Assembly: GCA_937930625.1 (NCBI GenBank)
Contig: CALHBW010000270.1
Span: forward strand, 1-12,059
Length of the DNA stretch: 12,059 nucleotides
Source of the DNA: an uncultured Saprospiraceae bacterium
GTDB lineage: Bacteria > Bacteroidota > Bacteroidia > Chitinophagales > Saprospiraceae
Direction: 5' to 3'
The notes beneath the pieces are model-generated. The model was not told where the DNA came from. It worked only from the letters and a program-made list of their open reading frames with translations, and ran no database searches. Position numbers and translations under genes: made by a program. This document shows, one piece after another, positions 6,928-12,059 of this stretch; position 1 is the first letter of the stretch; the number at the start of each line of letters is the position of its first letter.

Positions 6928-7010
6928 GATTTTTGATTCAATGATTTTTGATTGGATTTTTCTTCGCCAAAGTCTTGACCCAAACAATTAAAAATCACAA
7001 AATCAAAAAT
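6928..7010. repeat. GATTTTTGAT array and inverted array after the kinase gene
   Basis: Two GATTTTTGAT copies (6928-6937, 6943-6952) and a partial third face inverted copies. ATTTTTGATT (6944-6953) and AATCAAAAAT (7001-7010) form perfect 10 bp arms. It begins 2 bp beyond the kinase stop and may act as a terminator. Confidence 0.75.
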
Positions 7011-7011
7011 A

Positions 7012-7023
7012 ATTCACTCATTC
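7012..7023. repeat. ATTCACTC array, left part
   Basis: ATTCACTCATTC is the left remnant of the array that the mobile element interrupts. The remainder is at 7507-7522. Joined across one AAAATT, the array shares 26 bases with the reverse complement of 804-837. Confidence 0.7.
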
Positions 7024-7029
7024 AAAATT

Positions 7030-7500
7030 GTTGAATCTTATTAAGTCATGCTAAGTTTTTCCTATTAAGTCATGCTAAGTAAATTACGATAAAGTCGTAC
7101 TAACTTTGTCTTATTAAATCGTACTCATTTTATAAGTATCACATAATGAGTAAAGAGTTAAGTTTAAAGTAAAAAATGCTTTAGCACCAACTCAAAATTA
7201 GGTGGATATATTCCTTTATCAAAAGCAACATTTTTTGAAGAATATACAGCCTGAAACCCAACTAAAAATTAGCTTTTAAGGCAGAGTAGAACTTAATTTT
7301 TTGCGGTGTTTAAAAGACTAAATTACTACCCGAAAAAGCCTTAGTAATTTCTTGTTAAAATAAAACTCAGAAAGAGCTACTACAATGAAAAAACCTCAAA
7401 AATGGATAGTCTTTCATTGTAGAAATGAGTACGACTTTATCGTACAAAGTTAGCATGACTTATTAAGACAGATACTTAGCATGACTTAATAAGATTCAAC
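7030..7500. mobile_element. 471 bp MITE-like element with 27 bp perfect terminal inverted repeats
   Basis: The ends 7030-7056 and 7474-7500 are perfect 27 bp inverted repeats that begin GTTGAATCTTATTAAG. AAAATT occurs directly outside both ends (7024-7029, 7501-7506). Because the bases next to the boundary are also palindromic, the duplication could be 6, 4 or 2 bp with termini of 27, 28 (TG...CA) or 29 bp. All choices give the same empty site, an uninterrupted ATTCACTC-type array. Several subterminal copies of AAGTCATGCTAA / AAGTCGTACT lie inside each end. An internal 11 bp-arm hairpin (7380-7390, 7412-7422) is near the right end. No open reading frame long enough for a transposase is present, so it would need an enzyme supplied in trans. 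I could not assign a transposon family. Confidence 0.82.
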
Positions 7501-7506
7501 AAAATT

Positions 7507-7522
7507 CACTCATTCACTCATT
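7507..7522. repeat. ATTCACTC array, right part
   Basis: CACTCATTCACTCATT continues the 8 bp array that is interrupted by the mobile element. It lies directly upstream of the guaA promoter region. Confidence 0.7.
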
Positions 7523-7537
7523 AATCACATTGTTTAC

Positions 7538-7545
7538 TATCTTTG
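7538..7545 (+). promoter_or_regulatory. -7 box for guaA
   Basis: TATCTTTG matches TAnnTTTG and ends 8 bp before the guaA ATG. Transcription starting about 6-7 nt downstream would give an almost leaderless mRNA. No TTTG is seen at the -33 distance, where the ATTCACTC array lies. Confidence 0.5.
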
Positions 7546-7553
7546 CCACCGAT

Positions 7554-9089
7554 ATGCAGCAGAGAATCCTTATCCTTGATTTCGGGTCACAATATACCCA
7601 ACTCATCGCCCGTCGTGTGCGCGAGCTTAATGTGTACAGCGAAATTGTTCCCTACAATAAAATCCCTGAAATTGACGATACAATTGCCGGAATTATACTT
7701 TCGGGCAGTCCCTTTTCCGTTACCGACGAACACGCACTACATCCCGAATTGGATAAACTCATCGGCAAAAAGCCCGTCCTTGCCGTTTGCTATGGCGCAC
7801 AGTACGTAGCACAGCATTTCGGCGGAAAAGTCATGCGCTCCGACAAGCGCGAATACGGCAAAGCCCTCCTCACCAATATCCAATCTGACCCGCTTTTCGA
7901 GGGTGTAAATGAACCCCAAGTCTGGATGTCGCACGGCGATACGATTGCTCAAATACCTGATGGATTTCATTTGCTTGCGGGTACAGAAAGCATTGGTGTA
8001 GCGGCTTATCGTTCTGATAATCAAAAATTTGCACAGCCTGTTTACTGCCTTCAATTTCACCCCGAAGTTACCCACAGTCTTAGCGGGAAAACCCTCATTA
8101 AAAACTTCGTTATCGACATAGCGGGCTGTACCGATTCGTGGACACCAGAGTCATTTGTAGAAACCACCGTACAAGAATTGCGTCATAAGATTGGCAGCGA
8201 GAAAGTTCTGCTTGGTTTATCGGGTGGAGTTGACTCCTCTGTGGCAGCAATGCTGCTGCATCGTGCGATTGGCGACCAGCTATTTTGTTTTTTTATTGAT
8301 AATGGTTTGCTTCGCAAAAATGAATACGCAGAAGTCCTCGAATCTTATCAAGGACTTGGACTCAATATCAAAGGAATTGATGCAAAAGATGATTTTCTAT
8401 CCGAATTAAAAGGCATCAGCGACCCCGAAAAGAAACGCAAAACGATAGGACGGGTTTTTATAGAAGTATTTGAAAATGAGGCGAATAAACTTGCGGATAT
8501 TGAATGGCTGGGGCAAGGCACGATTTATCCCGATGTCATTGAATCCGTCTCTGTACACGGTCCGTCAGTTACGATTAAATCGCATCACAACGTAGGTGGT
8601 TTGCCCGATAAATTGAACCTGAAAATTGTTGAGCCGCTTAGAATGTTGTTCAAAGACGAAGTGCGTAAAGTTGGTCATTCACTCGAATTGCCGCCGCATA
8701 TTCTCAATCGCCACCCTTTCCCCGGACCGGGCTTGGCGATACGTATTCTCGGAGACATTACACCCGAAAAAGTCGCATTGCTACAAGAAGCAGACGCGAT
8801 TTTTATTGATAATTTAAAAAAATACGACCTTTACGATGAAGTCTGGCAAGCGGGCGTTATCCTCTTGCCTGTGCAATCCGTAGGCGTGATGGGCGATGAG
8901 CGCACGTATGAGCAAGCCGTTGCCTTGCGAGCCGTCACTTCACTCGATGGCATGACCGCTGAATGGAGTCATTTGCCCTATGATTTCTTAGGGAAAGTTT
9001 CCAATGAAATCATTAATAATGTGCGCGGTATCAACCGCGTTGTCTATGATATTAGTACAAAACCACCCGCAACAATCGAGTGGGAATAA
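7554..9089 (+). CDS. guaA: GMP synthase (glutamine-hydrolysing)
   Basis: GuaA converts XMP to GMP with ATP and glutamine, the last step of de novo guanine nucleotide synthesis. The 511-residue protein has the full two-part architecture and a normal length. The class I glutamine amidotransferase domain (about 1-190) has nucleophile C79 in AVCYGAQ and the H169/E171 pair in FHPE. The ATP pyrophosphatase domain has the PP-loop SGGVDSS (223-229). The C-terminal dimerisation domain includes RHPFPGPGLAIRILG and ends with the conserved KPPATIEWE. All catalytic residues are present. The ATG at 7554 is chosen over a TTG at 7530, because the protein then begins directly with QQRILILDFGSQ. A mobile element sits 53 bp upstream, and a long inverted repeat begins 9 bp downstream. 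Confidence 0.98.
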   Translation: MQQRILILDFGSQYTQLIARRVRELNVYSEIVPYNKIPEIDDTIAGIILSGSPFSVTDEHALHPELDKLIGKKPVLAVCYGAQYVAQHFGGKVMRSDKREYGKALLTNIQSDPLFEGVNEPQVWMSHGDTIAQIPDGFHLLAGTESIGVAAYRSDNQKFAQPVYCLQFHPEVTHSLSGKTLIKNFVIDIAGCTDSWTPESFVETTVQELRHKIGSEKVLLGLSGGVDSSVAAMLLHRAIGDQLFCFFIDNGLLRKNEYAEVLESYQGLGLNIKGIDAKDDFLSELKGISDPEKKRKTIGRVFIEVFENEANKLADIEWLGQGTIYPDVIESVSVHGPSVTIKSHHNVGGLPDKLNLKIVEPLRMLFKDEVRKVGHSLELPPHILNRHPFPGPGLAIRILGDITPEKVALLQEADAIFIDNLKKYDLYDEVWQAGVILLPVQSVGVMGDERTYEQAVALRAVTSLDGMTAEWSHLPYDFLGKVSNEIINNVRGINRVVYDISTKPPATIEWE

Positions 9090-9097
9090 AACCACCG

Positions 9098-9277
9098 TAC
9101 CGACGACTTTACAGGTTGACCGCGAATACTGTAATGACTGCTTTAGCTGTCAAATAAAATAAAAGATAATTTATAAATTATTTTTTTTTGAATTTTTTAT
9201 AAATAAAAGTAATAATACACTTGACAGCTAAAGCAGTCATTACGGGGTTCCCGTCCAGCCTGTTTAGTCGTCGAGTA
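9098..9277. repeat. ~57 bp imperfect inverted repeat around an AT-rich core
   Basis: The left arm (9098-9153) and the right arm (9221-9277) align as reverse complements. They share a perfect 23 bp inner part (9131-9153 and 9221-9243, containing CTTTAGCTGTCAA), then CGACGACT and ACAGG blocks further out. The 67 bp between them is almost all A and T. It could be a small mobile repeat or a very stable cruciform/terminator behind guaA. There is no clear T-tract after the stem, and no target duplication is obvious. Confidence 0.8.
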
Positions 9278-9333
9278 GCTCAAATAAATATTTGTAATTT
9301 ATTGTTTTTGAAATAATTAAAAATAAAATCCAT

Positions 9334-9357
9334 TTGACGGCTAAAGTCGTCAGTACA
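9334..9357. repeat. Third, diverged half-copy of the guaA-downstream repeat
   Basis: TTGACGGCTAAAGTCGTCAGTAC corresponds to the inner part of the right arm at 9221-9243, with TTGAC-GCTAAAG-GTCA-TAC kept. It is preceded by another ~50 bp AT-rich stretch, so the layout looks like a second, decayed unit. It ends about 20 bp before the next start codon. Confidence 0.6.
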
Positions 9358-9375
9358 GCGATAAAACATTTTACA

Positions 9376-10818
9376 ATGTTGAAATACATAAGATTATCCA
9401 CGCCTCTACTTTTTTTCATTTTGCTTTCTGCCTCGTGCGGACTTTTCCAGCCAATCGAAAAGCCCGACTACGGCGATGGCGACGATGAACCCAAACGCCC
9501 ACAATGGGAACGTCCGACACCAAGTGAAGGTACAGTAGAAAAAATCGACACCATTGATTGGAATGTCGTTGGTGAAGAAGATTTACCGGAAGAAACAGCA
9601 CCAAAAGACGATGAACCGGAAGAAGAAACCACTGCAAAAATCGACACCACAAGCGCAGAGGAAGTAGCAGTAATTGAGGAAGAAAAAATGCTCAAAGGGC
9701 ATTACACAGTTGTATTGATGTTGCCATTTTTGGGCAATCAATTTACATCATTCGGTCCCATTCCTGACAAGTCGAAACGCGCACTCGAATTTTATGAAGG
9801 CGTGAAAATGGCAATGAATGAATTGCAAGGCATGGGTGTGCCAATGACTATTTATGTATTTGATACTCAATATGATGAGAATGTTGTTAAAGGTTTATTG
9901 AATAGCGGTTCGCTCTTTCAAGCTGACCTTATTATTGGTCCTGTGAATAAGAAAAATTGCCAGTTGGTCGCCGAATTTTCGCGTAAAAATAATAAGGTCA
10001 TGGTGTCGCCGTATAATTACCTTTCGACGATTACGGAGCAAAATCCATTCTACGTACAAGCCAATCCTTCTACCCAAACGAAGTTTATACGGGTACTGGA
10101 ATATGTGCGCGAAAGGTATGGCACTACGGGCATTGCAACTGTACTTTATCCGGCAAATAAAAAAGCGATAAAAGCGCGTGTAGAGGAAGTGCAAATGGCA
10201 TCTCGCATCGTCAATCAATCCGGTAATGCGACCTTGCGCGAATACCAATTTGATGTGACGATGGCGCAAAATTCTCCGATGAATGTCACCGAATTTCTCG
10301 TAGCAGGGCAGGATAATGTCGTGATAATTCCCTCGCGTGACCCCGGTTTTGTGGCATATGCGATGCGCGAACTCTCGCCTTATCGCGAAACGCATCGTGT
10401 TACGGTAATCGGCATGCCGCAGTGGGAAGATGCGAAATTTGAGAAACTCGATTATAATTATTATGAAAATATGAATTTGCTCATTGGCAGCGAATCCTAT
10501 ATCAATAAGGCGAATCCTGATGTACGGAGTTTTGCGAGTCGTTATGCGGGTGAATATGGTACTTCGCCGACGGAAAACGTCTTTAAGGGCTACGATATGA
10601 TGTTGTATTTCGGTCAGATGTTGGCAGAATATGGCGTGTATTTCCCTTCATTTTTGGCAAAAAATCCGGGAGAGGGTTTGCATACCAAATTCAATTTCCA
10701 ACCCGTCTATGGCGTAGGCAGTGCCGGACCGGAAGGCAAACCCGTTATCAAGCGATTTGAAAATAATCATATTAATATTCTCCAATTCAGCGAATTTCGT
10801 TTTCAACGGGTGAATTGA
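9376..10818 (+). CDS. Lipoprotein with type 1 periplasmic-binding fold
   Basis: A 480-residue envelope lipoprotein. The N-terminal signal (MLKYIRLSTPLLFFILLSAS) ends at C21, with S-A-S-C as a loose lipobox. Residues 22-110 are an acidic, Pro/Glu/Asp/Thr-rich linker. From about 115 (HYTVVLMLPFLGN) the protein resembles a periplasmic-binding type 1 domain of the LpoA/amino-acid receptor kind, with ALEFYEGVKMAMNEL, ADLIIGPVN and FKGYDMMLYFGQML. Bacteroidota often carry a related lipoprotein with LysM repeats, but no LysM is visible here. The ligand is unknown; peptidoglycan or envelope sensing is only an inference. The ATG at 9376 is preferred to TTG 9334, which lies inside a repeat. It follows guaA by 286 bp, and no consensus promoter was found. 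Confidence 0.8.
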   Translation: MLKYIRLSTPLLFFILLSASCGLFQPIEKPDYGDGDDEPKRPQWERPTPSEGTVEKIDTIDWNVVGEEDLPEETAPKDDEPEEETTAKIDTTSAEEVAVIEEEKMLKGHYTVVLMLPFLGNQFTSFGPIPDKSKRALEFYEGVKMAMNELQGMGVPMTIYVFDTQYDENVVKGLLNSGSLFQADLIIGPVNKKNCQLVAEFSRKNNKVMVSPYNYLSTITEQNPFYVQANPSTQTKFIRVLEYVRERYGTTGIATVLYPANKKAIKARVEEVQMASRIVNQSGNATLREYQFDVTMAQNSPMNVTEFLVAGQDNVVIIPSRDPGFVAYAMRELSPYRETHRVTVIGMPQWEDAKFEKLDYNYYENMNLLIGSESYINKANPDVRSFASRYAGEYGTSPTENVFKGYDMMLYFGQMLAEYGVYFPSFLAKNPGEGLHTKFNFQPVYGVGSAGPEGKPVIKRFENNHINILQFSEFRFQRVN

Positions 10819-10821
10819 TGG

Positions 10822-10910
10822 AACACGGATTTGGCAGATTGCACGGATTTTCGCGAATTTTTTATATAAAAAAATCTGTGTTAATCTGCGTAATCCGCTA
10901 AATCTGTGTT
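10822..10910. repeat. AACACGGATTT array and inverted array between convergent genes
   Basis: 10-11 bp units (AACACGGATTT, GGCAGATT, GCACGGATTT) face inverted units (AATCTGTGTT, AATCTGCG, AATCCGC). They surround an AT-rich centre, TTTTTTATATAAAAAAA. The array starts 4 bp after the lipoprotein stop and touches the RNase H stop. It probably works as a bidirectional terminator. Confidence 0.8.
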
Positions 10911-11561
10911 CTATTTCCTTCCAAAATCTGCCGGAATTTCGCCCCAATTTTCAGTATCCCACTTGATAATTTTGGTGGTGTAAGTATTTTCATGCAGCCA
11001 AATGACCGCCCTATCTACGAGGTCAAACATTTTTTTATTCATCGGAGTGCGTTTGATAGTCGTTTTGACTTTTTTATTGCGTACCCACGACATCGCAGTG
11101 CGCGAATCAGAGTAAATCGGTAAATCGCTCTCCTGTTTTTTAAGCAATGCCAGTCCGTGTACGAGCGCGAGAAATTCACCTAAATTATTCGTACCATACT
11201 TAAATGGTCCGAGCCTGAAAATCTCCGAAGCATCCGATGTATGTACGCCGCGATATTCCATCACGCCCGGATTGCCGCTACACGCCGCATCTACACTGAT
11301 GCTTTCCCAATTGATTTGAGCACGTATTTCTTCGCTCAAAGTTGCTATACTCGGCTTGGTTTTGTCGCTTGATTTTCCTGTGTAATCTATGTAATCCGTA
11401 ATCTCGCCATGATAGGCTGCTTCTGCTTCCGCTTTGGTTTTGAAGGACTTATAACGCGCTCCGGGGTAGCCTTTGATTTGGAGTTGACACTCCGTCCACG
11501 AATCAAAAATGCCAGTATCATTACCTTCCCACACGACGTAATATTTCTTTTTCTTTGCCAT
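10911..11561 (-). CDS. Viroplasmin-type ribonuclease H
   Basis: RNase H cleaves the RNA strand of RNA-DNA hybrids in replication and repair. The 216-residue protein has an N-terminal viroplasmin/hybrid-binding domain (about 5-52: YYVVWEGNDTGIFDSW, then YKSFKTKAEAEAAY). The RNase HI catalytic domain spans about 85-216. The four acidic residues are present: D91 in VDAACSGNPG, E129 in NNLGEFLAL, D152 in YSDSRTA and D212 in IPADFGRK. The arrangement matches type 1 RNase H of eukaryotes and Bacteroidota rather than the short E. coli RnhA. The ATG at 11561 gives the expected MAKKKKYYVVWEG start. An extension to 11600 is only repeat DNA (GGAATTT units). It converges on the lipoprotein gene. No promoter box was recognised. 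Confidence 0.94.
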   Translation of the reverse strand: MAKKKKYYVVWEGNDTGIFDSWTECQLQIKGYPGARYKSFKTKAEAEAAYHGEITDYIDYTGKSSDKTKPSIATLSEEIRAQINWESISVDAACSGNPGVMEYRGVHTSDASEIFRLGPFKYGTNNLGEFLALVHGLALLKKQESDLPIYSDSRTAMSWVRNKKVKTTIKRTPMNKKMFDLVDRAVIWLHENTYTTKIIKWDTENWGEIPADFGRK

Positions 11562-11567
11562 AATTTT

Positions 11568-11602
11568 TGAAAATTCCAAATTCCAAAATCCAAATTCCAA
11601 TT
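11568..11602. repeat. GGAATTT short-unit array upstream of the RNase H gene
   Basis: About four 7 bp units (minus-strand reading GGAATTT, GGATTTT, GGAATTT, GGAATTT) lie directly before the start codon. Unlike the other arrays it is on the 5' side of its gene and has no strong inverted partner. Confidence 0.65.
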
Positions 11603-11610
11603 AATGCATC

Positions 11611-11690
11611 GTCGTCCGACGAATACTTTTATTCATGGCGAATATTTCATTAGACTAACGATAATTTCTATAAAAACATTCGTCTGACGA
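11611..11690 (-). repeat. Dispersed ~77 bp repeat, copy B
   Basis: Its reverse complement aligns along its length with 963-1039. It has ends GTCGTCCGACGAA and TTCGTCTGACGAC and the shared interior GTTTTTAT, AAATATTCGC and TGAATAAAA. The two copies are inverted relative to each other and about 10.6 kb apart. Confidence 0.7.
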
Positions 11691-11862
11691 CTTTCTTCCC
11701 AACCGGAACGAATTTTTTTTTCGTAAAAATGAACTTTATCCTCCATCCAAACGTAAAACTACATAATTCAAGTTATGAATGGCTTGAAAAGTTCTAAAAA
11801 AACATTCCCAACATCCCAGAAGTCAATTCAAATGTATTTTTTCGAGGATACTTTTGGAATTT

Positions 11863-11880
11863 TCCCGATAACTATCGGGA
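11863..11880. repeat. TCCCGATA-AC-TATCGGGA palindrome
   Basis: Perfect 8 bp arms with a 2 bp centre lie in non-coding DNA. Similar CCCGATA/TATCGGG palindromes recur between genes in Bacteroidota from general experience. The function here is unknown. Confidence 0.6.
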
Positions 11881-11930
11881 TTGTGATTTGGGATTTACAG
11901 CAAGGTATTTTGAAATTAATTGCACCAAAA

Positions 11931-11961
11931 TTGGGAAGATTAAAAAATAACATTACCTTTG
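11931..11961 (+). promoter_or_regulatory. Probable promoter for the initiator tRNA
   Basis: TACCTTTG (11954-11961) matches TAnnTTTG, with TTG at 11931-11933 about 20 bp upstream. The predicted start lies about 30 nt before the tRNA. Confidence 0.5.
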
Positions 11962-11996
11962 CAGCCTTGTTTAAAGAAAACAAGTGGTTATAACAT

Positions 11997-12031
11997 CGCG
12001 GAGTGGAGCAGTTGGTAGCTCGTCGGGCTCA
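11997..12031 (+). tRNA. 5' half of initiator tRNA-Met, broken in the anticodon loop
   Basis: The sequence fits an initiator tRNA: acceptor strand CGCGGAG beginning with the C typical of C1:A72, a D arm GAGC-AGTTGGTA-GCTC, G26 and anticodon stem strand TCGGG with the three Gs diagnostic of initiators. The loop then starts CTCA. The next base should be T (anticodon CAT) followed by AACCCGA, but the sequence reads AGAACTGT. It cannot close the anticodon stem. The last 28 bases of the window show no 3' half. The tRNA may be truncated, interrupted, or spoiled by a sequence-end artefact. Confidence 0.75.
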
Positions 12032-12059
12032 AGAACTGTACAACAAAGATTAATGGAGA

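Larger units (their letters stand above)
11603..11996. other. Gene-free spacer before the tRNA
   Basis: It holds a dispersed repeat copy (11611-11690), a small ACGAA/TTCGT hairpin (11708-11724) and a TCCCGATA/TATCGGGA palindrome (11863-11880). The tRNA promoter lies at 11931-11961. An open frame at 11775-11993 looks random. Confidence 0.65.

Noticed and set aside
7160..7406. Possible decayed coding remnant inside the mobile element (short frames such as KLGGYIPLSKATFFEEYTA and MKKPQKWIVFHC)
   Set aside because: Runs of about 20-27 codons are expected by chance, no family is recognised, and frame changes would be needed.
11775..11993. 72-codon plus-strand open frame before the tRNA
   Set aside because: It contains a palindromic repeat and overlaps the tRNA promoter. 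The composition is random-looking and no family is recognisable.
11997..12059. Reading the terminal tRNA as tRNA-Leu(CAA)
   Set aside because: The following bases cannot pair with the TCGGG anticodon-stem strand, and the GGG run and C1 are initiator features.

Overview
The window looks like Bacteroidota chromosome. It is moderately AT-rich and has no obvious Shine-Dalgarno sites. Promoter-like boxes have the Bacteroidota form (TTTG, about 19 bp, TAnnTTTG). The gene content fits: a DUF1573 lipoprotein-yajC-ybbR cluster, a small RRM protein with a glycine-rich tail, and a viroplasmin-type RNase H. A genus cannot be named from this sequence.

Layout, left to right. An AlkD-like DNA alkylation repair protein (+) is followed by a 390 bp spacer that holds a dispersed repeat. 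A minus-strand block comes next: an RRM RNA-binding protein with its own promoter and terminator, then a membrane-anchored serine hydrolase, YbbR, YajC and a DUF1573 lipoprotein. The last three (and perhaps the hydrolase) read as one operon from a promoter near 5200. The divergent gap at 5149-5455 carries two identical operator-like palindromes. On the plus strand follow a PAS-PAS histidine kinase without a partner response regulator, a 628 bp non-coding gap, guaA (GMP synthase) and a periplasmic-binding-fold lipoprotein. A minus-strand RNase H converges on the lipoprotein. The right edge holds the 5' half of an initiator tRNA that stops matching a tRNA inside the anticodon loop.

The genes are mostly ordinary housekeeping and envelope functions. 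The unusual content is between them. (1) A 471 bp MITE-like element with perfect 27 bp terminal inverted repeats lies at 7030-7500. A candidate AAAATT duplication flanks it, and its pre-insertion site can be reconstructed and matches a second locus in the window. (2) Nearly every stop codon overlaps or directly abuts its own 7-11 bp-unit repeat array, arranged as array plus inverted array so that it can form a hairpin. (3) A ~77 bp repeat with CAGACGAA/TTCGTCTG ends occurs near both window ends in opposite orientations. (4) A ~57 bp imperfect inverted repeat lies directly behind guaA, with a third half-copy. I see no defence system, CRISPR array, integrase or recognisable transposase.
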